Shown one piece after another: positions 1-7,260 of a stretch of DNA of 9,478 nt. Position 1 is the first letter of the stretch. Each line of letters opens with the position of its first letter. The stretch is from DASRHY01 sp046765875. GTDB lineage: Bacteria > Actinomycetota > Actinomycetes > Propionibacteriales > Kribbellaceae. Under the pieces are notes generated by a model that was not told where the DNA came from, searched no databases, and saw nothing but the letters and a program-made list of their open reading frames with translations. The DNA lies in contig JBKPSJ010000349.1 of assembly GCA_046765875.1 (NCBI GenBank), forward strand, positions 1 to 9,478, given 5' to 3'. Made by a program: the position numbers and the translations under genes.

Positions 1-2
1 TC

Positions 3-1106
3 ACCCGGCTGTCGGCCGAAGGCATTCCGACGATCGCGCTGGTGTTCGGCAACTCGACCGCGGGCGGCGCATACATCCCGGGCATGAGCGACTACGTCGT
101 CATGGTCGACCACGGCGCGAAGGTATTCCTCGCCGGGCCGCCGCTGGTGAGGATGGCGACCGGCGAGATCGCCGACGACGAGGAACTCGGCGGCGCCGAC
201 ATGCACGCGCGGGTGTCCGGGCTGGCCGACTACTTCGCCGTCGACGAGCCGGACGCGATCCGGATCGGACGCCGGATCGTTGCCCGGCTCAACCATCGCA
301 AGCAAGGCCCGGCCCCGAAACCGTCATACGAGGAACCGGTGTACGACGAGGACGAGTTGCTCGGCGTCGTACCGGGTGATCTCAAGGTGCCGTTCGATCC
401 ACGTGAGGTGATCGCGCGGGCGGTGGACGGGTCGGACTTCGACGAGTTCAAGCCGCTCTACGGACCGAGCCTGGCGACCGGGTGGGCGAGCGTACACGGC
501 TATCCGGTCGGCATCCTCGCCAACACGCAGGGGATCCTGTTCAGCCCCGAGTCGCAGAAGGCCACGCAGTTCATCCAGCTCGCCAACCGGTCCGGTACGC
601 CGCTGATCTTCCTACACAACACGACCGGGTACATGGTCGGCAAGGAGTACGAGCAGGGTGGGATGATCAAGCACGGCGCGCAGATGATCAACGCGGTGTC
701 GAACTCCAAGGTCCCGCACATCTCTATCCTGATGGGCGCGTCGTACGGCGCCGGGCACTACGGGATGTGCGGCCGCGCATTCGACCCGCGGTTCCTGTTC
801 GCCTGGCCGTCGGCGAAGGCGGCGGTGATGGGTCCACAGCAGCTCGCCGGCGTGCTGTCGATCGTGGCCCGCGCGGCCGCCGAGGCGAAGGGCCAGCCCT
901 ACGACGAGGCGGCCGACCGGCAGATGCGTGCGTACGTGGAGGGCCAGATCGAAGCCGAGTCACTGCCGATGTTCCTGTCCGGCCGGATGTACGACGACGG
1001 CGTGATCGACCCGCGCGACACGCGTACGGTGCTCGGCCTGTGCCTGTCCGCGATCCATACCGCGCCCGTCGAGTCCGGCGCCTCCTTCGGCGTCTTCCGG
1101 ATGTGA
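3..1106 (+). CDS. Acyl-CoA carboxylase carboxyltransferase (beta) subunit, 5' partial
   Basis: The reading frame is open from the first full codon at 3, so the gene begins outside the window; 367 residues of a roughly 530-residue family are present. The protein transfers carboxyl from biotin to an acyl-CoA in the cytoplasm. Seen: the N-domain oxyanion loop AGGAYIPGMSDY (from base 60), the FLAGPPL...ATGE...LGGADMH block typical of methylcrotonyl- and geranyl-CoA carboxylase beta subunits, and the C-domain loop GASYGAGHYGMCGRAFDPRF (from base 735). The HNTTGYMVGKEYEQGG stretch also fits this branch rather than the propionyl-CoA carboxylase branch. The alpha subunit follows after 5 bp. Substrate is inferred to be a 2-enoyl, 3-methyl-branched acyl-CoA; 3-methylcrotonyl-CoA and geranyl-CoA-like compounds cannot be told apart here. 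An internal GTG at 42 is not the start, because homology continues upstream of it. Confidence 0.93.
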   Translation, partial: TRLSAEGIPTIALVFGNSTAGGAYIPGMSDYVVMVDHGAKVFLAGPPLVRMATGEIADDEELGGADMHARVSGLADYFAVDEPDAIRIGRRIVARLNHRKQGPAPKPSYEEPVYDEDELLGVVPGDLKVPFDPREVIARAVDGSDFDEFKPLYGPSLATGWASVHGYPVGILANTQGILFSPESQKATQFIQLANRSGTPLIFLHNTTGYMVGKEYEQGGMIKHGAQMINAVSNSKVPHISILMGASYGAGHYGMCGRAFDPRFLFAWPSAKAAVMGPQQLAGVLSIVARAAAEAKGQPYDEAADRQMRAYVEGQIEAESLPMFLSGRMYDDGVIDPRDTRTVLGLCLSAIHTAPVESGASFGVFRM

Positions 1107-1111
1107 CTCCG

Positions 1112-3028
1112 ATGGTCACAAGGGTGCTCGTTGCCAATCGGGGTGAGATCGCCCGGCGTGTGTTCCGTACCTGCCGCGCGCTCGGGCTGTCGACCGTGGC
1201 CGTCTTCTCCGACGCGGACGCGTCCTCGCCGCACGTCGCGGAGGCCGATTCGGCCGTACGGCTGCCGGGCAGCGCGCCCGCCGACACGTACCTGCGTGCG
1301 GATCTGCTGGTCGACGCCGCCCAGAAGGCCGGGGCCGACGCGTTACACCCGGGCTACGGCTTCCTGTCCGAGAATGCCGCGTTCGCGGAAGCGGTCACCA
1401 AAGCAGGTCTCACCTGGATCGGGCCGCCGCCGGAGGCTATCGGGTCGATGGGCTCGAAGATCGAGGCCAAGCGGATCATGCCCGCGGCGGGTGTCCCGGT
1501 GCTCGCCGAACTCGACCCGGCCGAGGTCACCGAGGACGACCTTCCGGTCCTGATCAAGGCGTCCGCAGGAGGCGGCGGACGCGGCATGCGCGTGGTACGC
1601 CGCCTGGCAGACCTGGCCGGACAGATCGAGGCGGCCCGGTCGGAGGCACGGTCGGCGTTCGGTGATCCGGCCGTGTTCTGCGAGGCGTACCTGGAGACCG
1701 GACACCACGTCGAGGTCCAGATCCTCGCCGACACCCACGGCACCATCTGGGCCGTCGGCGAACGCGAGTGCTCTATCCAGCGCCGCCACCAGAAGGTGAT
1801 CGAGGAGGCGCCGTCGCCGCTGGTCGAGCGGCTGCCGGACCTGCGCGAGCGGCTGTACGACGCAGCCCGACGGGCGGCCGCGGCGATCGGCTACGTCGGC
1901 GCTGGCACGGTCGAGTTCCTAGCCGACGACGAAGGCCGGTTCTACTTCCTGGAGATGAACACCAGGCTCCAGGTCGAACACCCGGTCACCGAACTCACCA
2001 CCGGGCTCGACCTGGTCGCGTTGCAGATCGCCATCGCCGAGGGCACGGCACTTCCGGCTGAACCACCCGGGCGGAGCGGGTATGCGATCGAGACCCGCCT
2101 GTACGCCGAGGATCCGGCGCAGGGCTGGCAACCCCAGTCCGGCACGGTGCACCGGCTGGCCATTCCCGCAGCCGACGGCATCCGGGTGGACTCCGGTGTC
2201 GTCGACGGCTCGGTCGTCAGCGTCCACTACGACCCGATGCTGGCGAAGGTGATCGCCTGGGCGCCGACCCGCATGCACGCCGCGCGACTGCTCGCGGACA
2301 CGCTGACCCGCGCGCGGATCCACGGGCTGACGACCAACCGCGACCTGCTTGTCCGATGCCTACGGCACGACGCCTTCCTCGCCGGTAGAACAGACACTAG
2401 ATTCCTCGACAGGCATTCCGAGGTTTTCGAACACGTGACGGAAGCCGTCTCTGTGTTGGCTGCCGCACTCGCCGACGCGGCGTACCGGCGGAGCGCGGCA
2501 GTCGTGCAGCGTGGACTGCCCAGCGGCTGGCGGAACGTGCCGTCGGCGCCGCAGCGGTCGACGTACACGATCGGATCGAACGAGCAGACGGTGGAGTATC
2601 GACTCACCCGGGACGGTCTGGTTGCCGAGGGCAACGCACAGCTGGTCGAGGCCACACCGGGCCGGGTCGTGCTCGACGTTGAAGGGATACGGAGGACCTT
2701 CGACGTGGCGCGGTATCCCGGTCTGGTGTGCGTGGACTCGCCGCTCGGGTCGGTCAGTCTCCATCCGGTCGAGCGGTTCGCGGATCCGTCCGCGCGGGTC
2801 GCCGCCGGGTCGTTGCTGGCGCCGATGCCCGGCACCGTCGTCCGGGTCGCGGTCGCGGCCGGGGACACTGTCACCGCCGGACAGCCGCTGCTGTGGCTGG
2901 AGGCGATGAAGATGGAACACACCATCACGGCGCCGTCCGACGGCGTGGTCACGGAACTGCCGGTCGAGGCCGGTCAGCAGGTCGAGGTCGGCGCGGTGCT
3001 GGCTGTGGTCAAGGAGGGCGGCGGATGA
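1112..3028 (+). CDS. Acyl-CoA carboxylase biotin carboxylase/biotin carrier (alpha) subunit
   Basis: A 638-residue protein that carboxylates its own biotin using ATP and bicarbonate and hands the carboxyl to the beta subunit encoded just upstream. The start at 1112 gives MVTRVLVANRGEIA, the standard family N-terminus, 5 bp after the beta stop, so translation is probably coupled; the same frame is open further upstream but reads as a shadow of the beta gene. Domains in order: biotin carboxylase N-domain (about 1-110), ATP-grasp with the glycine loop GGGGRGM (153-159) and EMNTRLQVEHP (281-291), biotin carboxylase C-domain (about 330-440), a less conserved linker, and a C-terminal biotinyl domain with AMKMEH, whose Lys600 is the expected biotin site. 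Length and architecture fit MCC/GCC-type and actinobacterial AccA alpha subunits. No defect is seen. The overlap with the dehydrogenase gene (ATGA) supports co-translation. Confidence 0.95.
   Translation: MVTRVLVANRGEIARRVFRTCRALGLSTVAVFSDADASSPHVAEADSAVRLPGSAPADTYLRADLLVDAAQKAGADALHPGYGFLSENAAFAEAVTKAGLTWIGPPPEAIGSMGSKIEAKRIMPAAGVPVLAELDPAEVTEDDLPVLIKASAGGGGRGMRVVRRLADLAGQIEAARSEARSAFGDPAVFCEAYLETGHHVEVQILADTHGTIWAVGERECSIQRRHQKVIEEAPSPLVERLPDLRERLYDAARRAAAAIGYVGAGTVEFLADDEGRFYFLEMNTRLQVEHPVTELTTGLDLVALQIAIAEGTALPAEPPGRSGYAIETRLYAEDPAQGWQPQSGTVHRLAIPAADGIRVDSGVVDGSVVSVHYDPMLAKVIAWAPTRMHAARLLADTLTRARIHGLTTNRDLLVRCLRHDAFLAGRTDTRFLDRHSEVFEHVTEAVSVLAAALADAAYRRSAAVVQRGLPSGWRNVPSAPQRSTYTIGSNEQTVEYRLTRDGLVAEGNAQLVEATPGRVVLDVEGIRRTFDVARYPGLVCVDSPLGSVSLHPVERFADPSARVAAGSLLAPMPGTVVRVAVAAGDTVTAGQPLLWLEAMKMEHTITAPSDGVVTELPVEAGQQVEVGAVLAVVKEGGG
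3011..3017 (+). promoter_or_regulatory. Shine-Dalgarno deciding the dehydrogenase start
   Basis: AAGGAGG lies 7 bp before the ATG at 3025, inside the last codons of the carboxylase alpha gene. It decides the dehydrogenase start against the long in-frame extension upstream. Confidence 0.8.
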
Positions 3029-4182
3029 GTTTCACCGATACCGAGGAGCAGGTCGCGCTGCGCGCGGCGGTCGCCGAACTCGGCAGGAAGTACGGCTCTG
3101 GCTGGTTCTCCGACCGAGCCCGCGCGGGTGAGCCGGTGACTGAGCTCTGGCAGGAGGCCGGCAAGCTCGGGTACCTCGGGGTGAACCTGCCCGAGGAGTA
3201 CGGCGGCGGTGGCGGCGGCATGGCCGAGCTGTCGATCGTGCTCGAGGAACTCGGAGCAGCCGGCTGCCCACTGCTGATGATGGTGGTCTCGCCGGCGATC
3301 TGCGGGACGGTCATCGCCCGGTTCGGCACCGACGAGCAGAAGCGGCGCTGGCTGCCGGGGCTCGCGTCCGGCGACACGATCATGGCGTTCGCGATCACCG
3401 AACCGGACGCCGGGTCGAACTCGCACAACCTGACCACGACAGCACGGCGTACCAAGGACGGCTGGGTGTTGTCCGGCCGGAAGGTGTTCATCTCCGGTAT
3501 CGACGTAGCCGATTACGTCCTGGTCGTCGGACGTACCGAGGATGCCCGGACCGGGCGGTTGAAGCCGGCGCTGTTCGTCGTACCGACCGATGCCGAGGGG
3601 CTCGAGGCCAAGCCGATCGCGATGGAACTGGTGAGTCCGGACAAGCAGTTCTCGCTGTTCCTGGACGACGTTCGGCTGCCTGCGGACGCACTGGTCGGTG
3701 CCGAGGATGCCGGGCTGATGCAGTTGTTCGCCGGGCTCAACCCGGAACGGATCATGGCCGCCTCGTTCTCGATCGGAGTGGCCCGCAACGCGCTCGGCAA
3801 GGCCGTTGCCTATGTCAAGGAACGCTCGGTCTGGGGTACGCCGATCGGCGCGCACCAGGGGCTGGCGCACCCGCTGGCCCAGTGCAAGATCGAGCTCGAA
3901 CTCGCCCGGCTGATGACCCGCAAGGCCGCGTACCTCTACGACGCAGGCGACGACGCCGGCGCGGGCGAAGCCGCGAACATGGCCAAGTACGCCGCGGCCG
4001 AGGCCGCCACTCGTACCGTCGACCAGGCGGTACAGAGCCTCGGCGGCAACGGCATGACGGCCGAGTACGGCGTCGCAGTGCTGCTCAACGCCTCCCGGGT
4101 CGGCCGGATCGCGCCGGTCAGCCGGGAGATGATCCTCAGCTTCGTCGCACAGAACACCCTCGGCCTTCCCAAGTCATACTGA
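3025..4182 (+). CDS. Acyl-CoA dehydrogenase, isovaleryl-type catalytic glutamate position
   Basis: A 385-residue flavoprotein expected to oxidise an acyl-CoA to the 2-enoyl-CoA used by the neighbouring carboxylase, passing electrons to electron-transfer flavoprotein. The ATG at 3025 overlaps the alpha-subunit stop and has a strong Shine-Dalgarno. Seen: N-terminal helical domain; the FAITEPDAGSN motif (flavin/substrate region) near residue 120-130; a middle beta domain with GRKVFISG; and a C-terminal helical domain ending QSLGGNGMTAEYG and PVSREMILSFVAQ. At the usual catalytic position (the Glu of the medium-chain YEGT motif) this protein has APVS, with no Glu. Instead LNPERI carries Glu241, aligning with the helix-G glutamate of isovaleryl-CoA dehydrogenase (LDLERL, Glu254). 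That suggests a branched-chain substrate, consistent with the carboxylase. FadE12 of M. tuberculosis sits in the same order; the exact substrate is inferred. Confidence 0.92.
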   Translation: MSFTDTEEQVALRAAVAELGRKYGSGWFSDRARAGEPVTELWQEAGKLGYLGVNLPEEYGGGGGGMAELSIVLEELGAAGCPLLMMVVSPAICGTVIARFGTDEQKRRWLPGLASGDTIMAFAITEPDAGSNSHNLTTTARRTKDGWVLSGRKVFISGIDVADYVLVVGRTEDARTGRLKPALFVVPTDAEGLEAKPIAMELVSPDKQFSLFLDDVRLPADALVGAEDAGLMQLFAGLNPERIMAASFSIGVARNALGKAVAYVKERSVWGTPIGAHQGLAHPLAQCKIELELARLMTRKAAYLYDAGDDAGAGEAANMAKYAAAEAATRTVDQAVQSLGGNGMTAEYGVAVLLNASRVGRIAPVSREMILSFVAQNTLGLPKSY

Positions 4183-4196
4183 CCAAGTCCTACTGA
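4169..4196 (+). repeat. 14-bp tandem duplication across the dehydrogenase stop codon
   Basis: Two adjacent 14-bp units, CCAAGTCATACTGA (4169-4182) and CCAAGTCCTACTGA (4183-4196), differ at one base. The first holds the true Lys-Ser-Tyr-stop end of the dehydrogenase. The second repeats it in another frame, and its TGA (4194-4196) is in frame with the downstream ligase, so the ligase cannot start upstream of 4197. Confidence 0.8.
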
Positions 4197-4208
4197 AAGG
4201 CCGCCCTG

Positions 4209-5756
4209 ATGAGCATCATCCACAGTGAGTACCCGGACGTGGAGATCGTCGACGAGCCCATCCATGAGGTGGTGCTGGGCAATGCGGCCGCGTACACCGA
4301 CCGCCAGGCGATGGTCGACGGCGTGACCGGCAAGGCGATCACGTACGGCCAACTGGATCACATGACCCGGCGGCTGGCGGCCGGGCTGGCCGAGGCGGGT
4401 ATCCGCAAGGGCGACGTCATCGCACTGCACAGCCCGAACACGATCCTGTACCCGGTCGCCTTCTACGCCGCAAGCCGGGCCGGTGCGACGGTGACGACGG
4501 TCAACGCGCTGTACACCCCGGACGAGTTGCACAAGCAGCTGGTGGACTCGCAAGCGAAACTGCTGATCACCATCTCGCTGTTCCTGCCGCACGCGCAGGC
4601 GGCGGTCCCCGGCACCGCTGTCGGCGAGGTTCTAGTGCTCGACCAGGTTGAGGGCTATCGCTCGGTGATGGACCTGATGGCGACCGACGCTCCGGAGCCG
4701 GTAGTCGAGATCGACCCGGCCGAGGACGTCGCGGTCCTGCCGTACTCCAGCGGCACCACCGGAGTCGCGAAGGGGGTGATGCTGACCCACCGCAACATCG
4801 GCACGAACGTGGCGCAGTGCCAGGTGATGGTCGACATCAGCGATGACGAGCGGCTGATCGCGATCCTGCCGTTTTTCCACATCTACGGCATGACCGTGCT
4901 GATGAACGTACCGCTGCGACTCGGCGCCACCGTCGTCGTGCTGCCGAGGTTCGACCTGCAGCAATTCCTGGCCGTGATGCAGGACTACCGGATCACCCGC
5001 GCGTACGTCGCACCGCCGGTCGTGCTCGCGCTGGCGAAGCACCCTGCCGTGGACGGGTACGACCTGTCCGCCTTGAAGCATGTCGTCAGTGCCGCGGCCC
5101 CGCTCGACGCACAGCTCGGCGAGGCGTGCGCGAAACGGCTCGGCATCCACGCGGTGCTTCAGGCGTACGGGATGACCGAACTGTCGCCGGGCACGCACGC
5201 GACCCGTGCGGACGACCCGGAGCCGCCGCCGGGCTCGGTCGGCAAGCTGTTCCCGTCCACCGAGATGCGGATCGTCGATGCCGAGGGCAACGATGCCGAA
5301 TCCGGGGAGATCTGGATCCGCGGTCCGCAGGTGATGAAGGGCTACCTCGGCCGGCCCGACGACACCGACGCCACCATCGACGGCGACGGGTGGCTGCACA
5401 CCGGCGACATCGGCCGTATGGATGAGCGCGGATACCTGTACGTCATCGACCGGCTCAAGGAGCTCATCAAGTACAAGGGCTACCAGGTGCCGCCGGCCGA
5501 GTTGGAGGCCGTCCTCCTCACCGACCCGCGGATCGCCGACGCCGCGGTGATCGGCGTCCTCGACGACGACGGCAACGAGGTCCCGAAGGCGTTCGTGGTC
5601 CCTGCCGCCGGCGTACAACTGTCCGCCGATGACGTGATGGAGTACGTCGCCCAGCGGGTCGCGCCGCACAAGAAGGTCCGCCGGGTCGAGTTCATCGAGG
5701 CGGTGCCGAAGGCCGCGTCCGGCAAGATCCTGCGCCGCGAACTGCGAGCGAGATGA
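4209..5756 (+). CDS. AMP-forming acyl-CoA ligase (4-coumarate-CoA ligase/FadD-like)
   Basis: A 515-residue member of the ANL adenylation superfamily, expected to activate a carboxylic acid with ATP and CoA through an acyl-adenylate. Seen: P-loop-like YSSGTTGVAKG (residues 179-189), YGMTE (320-324), WLHTGD with Asp400, the hinge region DRLKELIKYKGYQVPP (from 414) and the C-terminal PKAASGKILRREL with catalytic Lys506. Length and the order of motifs match 4-coumarate-CoA-ligase-type enzymes. ATG 4209 is preceded by GAAAGG at good spacing, and an in-frame stop at 4194-4196 excludes a longer form. It lies 26 bp after the dehydrogenase and overlaps the TetR gene by ATGA. In this operon it most likely supplies the acyl-CoA that the dehydrogenase and carboxylase then use; the acid (isovalerate-like, citronellate-like, other) is not determined by visible motifs. 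Confidence 0.93.
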   Translation: MSIIHSEYPDVEIVDEPIHEVVLGNAAAYTDRQAMVDGVTGKAITYGQLDHMTRRLAAGLAEAGIRKGDVIALHSPNTILYPVAFYAASRAGATVTTVNALYTPDELHKQLVDSQAKLLITISLFLPHAQAAVPGTAVGEVLVLDQVEGYRSVMDLMATDAPEPVVEIDPAEDVAVLPYSSGTTGVAKGVMLTHRNIGTNVAQCQVMVDISDDERLIAILPFFHIYGMTVLMNVPLRLGATVVVLPRFDLQQFLAVMQDYRITRAYVAPPVVLALAKHPAVDGYDLSALKHVVSAAAPLDAQLGEACAKRLGIHAVLQAYGMTELSPGTHATRADDPEPPPGSVGKLFPSTEMRIVDAEGNDAESGEIWIRGPQVMKGYLGRPDDTDATIDGDGWLHTGDIGRMDERGYLYVIDRLKELIKYKGYQVPPAELEAVLLTDPRIADAAVIGVLDDDGNEVPKAFVVPAAGVQLSADDVMEYVAQRVAPHKKVRRVEFIEAVPKAASGKILRRELRAR

Positions 5757-6361
5757 GCGCACCCGCGGTCCGCGAGCCGCAGCAGGACCGGAGCCGGGCG
5801 ACCCGGCAACGGCTGCTCGAGGCCGCGGTCGACTCGCTGGCCGAACTCGGGTACGCCGGCAGCACGGTGTCCGTTGTCGCCGCCCGAGCCGGTGTCTCGC
5901 GGGGTGCGGCGCAACACCACTTCCCGACCCGGGGCGACCTGTTCGCGGCGGCGGTGGAGTACATGACCGAGGTCCGGATGGACGAGATCCGGACCCAGGC
6001 ACGGCAGCTGCCGGAAGGACCGGGTCGTACCGGGGCGATCGTCACGATGCTGGTGAATGTGTACGCCGGCACGTTGTTCAAGGCCGCTCTGCACCTGTGG
6101 GTGGCGGCGTCAACGGACGAGGCGTTGCGCCGCCAGGTCGTACGGCTGGAGGCGAACGTCGGCCGGCAGGCGCATCGCGGGCTGGTCGGACTGCTCGACG
6201 CGGACGAGTCGAAGCCCGGGGTTCGCGAGACCGTTCAGGGCGTACTCGATCTGGCCCGCGGCCTCGGCCTGGCCGGACTGCTCACCGACGACAGCGCCCG
6301 GCGCCGCGGCATCGTCCGCGAATGGGCCCGCATCCTCGACACCGTTCTCGCCACCGACTGA
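5753..6361 (+). CDS. TetR-family transcriptional regulator
   Basis: A 202-residue regulator of normal TetR length. The N-terminal DNA-binding domain spans about residues 17-64, starting TRQRLLEAA, with the turn and recognition helix AARAGVSRGAAQHHFPTRGDLF; the remaining roughly 135 residues are the variable ligand-binding and dimerisation part. The ATG overlaps the ligase TGA (ATGA), so it is the last gene of the operon and probably translationally coupled. TetR proteins placed like this often repress their own operon and respond to an acyl-CoA pathway intermediate; that is inference, and the operon promoter that would carry its operator is outside the window. It converges on the LuxR-type gene with 10 bp between the stop codons. 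Confidence 0.93.
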   Translation: MSAPAVREPQQDRSRATRQRLLEAAVDSLAELGYAGSTVSVVAARAGVSRGAAQHHFPTRGDLFAAAVEYMTEVRMDEIRTQARQLPEGPGRTGAIVTMLVNVYAGTLFKAALHLWVAASTDEALRRQVVRLEANVGRQAHRGLVGLLDADESKPGVRETVQGVLDLARGLGLAGLLTDDSARRRGIVREWARILDTVLATD

Positions 6362-6371
6362 TCAAGAGGGC

Positions 6372-7121
6372 CTACGCCGGACGATCCAGGTCGGCGATCG
6401 TGGCTGCCGCGGCGGTGCGGTTCGTGACGTCGAGCCGGGCGTAGATGTTTTCCAGATGCTTGCCCACTGTCGCCTCGGACAGGAAGAGGGCGCGGGCGAC
6501 TTGGACGTTCGTCCACCCGGCGGCCACCATCCTGAGGATCTGCTGCTGTCTCGAGGTGAGTTCCGGTTCTCCCTGGTTGCGTCGCCGCTGCCGCAGGTGC
6601 ATCGCGAAGATGTGTGGCCGGAGCAGGGCGAGGTTCGCGACGTCCCGATCGCTGAAGTCCCGGCCGGTCCGGCGGAAGAACAGCAACCGGCGATCCAGCA
6701 CCCCGTCCGGCGGCAGCGGAAGCATGACCTCGTGCCGGAGCCCTTCGCGGGCGAAGAACGCGGCCATCGTGATCCGCTCGAAGTCGCGCCGGGCATAGAT
6801 GTCCGACAGCCGGGTCACGGTCTGATAGTCGCCGGTGCGCTGCGGATAGCTGCACGCCAGACATTCCCAGAACCCACTCCAGAACAAGTCGTCCGGCGGT
6901 ACCTCCCAGGGCGACTCCTCTCGTTCGCCGGCGACCACGGACTGCAGACTGGTCTGCCGACGGCGGGCGTTCATGACCTGGAACGTGGCGTCGTCGCATC
7001 CGATCAGCTCGGCCAGCTCGGTGAGCATGCTCCATGGCACATACGGACCGTCATCGTCATGAGTGTCCGGATCCACCACCGCAAGCAGTCGCCCTACAGC
7101 ATCCGCGGTCACACGCTCCAC
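6372..7121 (-). CDS. LuxR-type transcriptional regulator with GAF-like N-terminal region
   Basis: A 249-residue protein with a C-terminal GerE/LuxR helix-turn-helix at about 187-249 (ELTSRQQQILRMVAAGWTN, then ARALFLSEATVGKHLENIYARL). The first 186 residues show no response-regulator receiver or ATPase motif. They have the pattern of a GAF-like sensor seen in actinobacterial LuxR regulators, ending DFSDRDVANLALLRPHI just before the DNA-binding domain. GTG at 7121 is the longest start; a second GTG three codons in (7110-7112) is equally possible because no clear, well-spaced Shine-Dalgarno decides. The gene is divergent from the unrecognised protein at 7261 and may regulate it through the shared intergenic region; that is inference. 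No cognate signal can be read from the sequence. Confidence 0.9.
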   Translation of the reverse strand: MERVTADAVGRLLAVVDPDTHDDDGPYVPWSMLTELAELIGCDDATFQVMNARRRQTSLQSVVAGEREESPWEVPPDDLFWSGFWECLACSYPQRTGDYQTVTRLSDIYARRDFERITMAAFFAREGLRHEVMLPLPPDGVLDRRLLFFRRTGRDFSDRDVANLALLRPHIFAMHLRQRRRNQGEPELTSRQQQILRMVAAGWTNVQVARALFLSEATVGKHLENIYARLDVTNRTAAAATIADLDRPA

Positions 7122-7260
7122 CCCCTGCTGGGAGGGTACGGCGGTTCGTCAGCCGGGGGAATGCGGCGAATGCCGTATGGCGACCCGGCCGGCACCCGGC
7201 CCATGCTCGCCTTCGGTGCGGCAGCGACCGCATCTCGAATCAACCCGGGGAGGGGTACGT
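7122..7260. promoter_or_regulatory. Divergent intergenic region with short direct repeats
   Basis: These 139 bp separate two divergent genes and must hold at least one promoter. I could not identify convincing -35/-10 pairs. Visible repeats: ACCCGGCC at 7183-7190 and again at 7194-7201 (11-bp period, about one helical turn); GAATGC at 7159-7164 and 7168-7173 (9-bp period); and GGGAGGG(G)TACG at 7130-7140 and 7248-7259, at the two edges. Any of these could be operator half-sites, but in GC-rich DNA such short repeats also arise by chance. Confidence 0.45.
7247..7255 (+). promoter_or_regulatory. Shine-Dalgarno of the unrecognised 178-residue protein
   Basis: GGGGAGGGG ends 5 bp before the ATG at 7261. 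It is the reason for choosing that start over the in-frame extension to 7063, which runs antisense to the LuxR-type gene. Confidence 0.7.

Noticed and set aside
482..1111. In-frame extension of the carboxylase alpha gene upstream of 1112
   Set aside because: It is an Arg-rich shadow of the beta subunit gene; family homology starts exactly at MVTRVLVANRGE.
2728..3024. In-frame extension of the dehydrogenase upstream of 3025
   Set aside because: It is an Arg/Gly-rich shadow of the alpha gene; the ATG at 3025 has a strong Shine-Dalgarno and the family N-terminus.
3882..4196. Small plus-strand open frame ending in a second Lys-Ser-Tyr-stop
   Set aside because: It is a shadow of the dehydrogenase 3' end; its familiar C-terminus comes from the 14-bp duplication, not from a real gene.
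4632..6002. 456-codon minus-strand open frame antisense to the ligase and TetR genes
   Set aside because: Composition is Arg/His/Asp-rich with no recognisable domain; the opposite strand carries intact motifs of two known families. Long antisense frames are common in high-GC DNA.
6359..6374. TGATCA palindrome at the TetR/LuxR-type junction as a terminator
   Set aside because: Six bases are too short for a terminator stem and there is no T run.
7063..7260. N-terminal extension of the unrecognised protein
   Set aside because: It overlaps the LuxR-type gene on the other strand, lacks coding character, and a good Shine-Dalgarno precedes ATG 7261.
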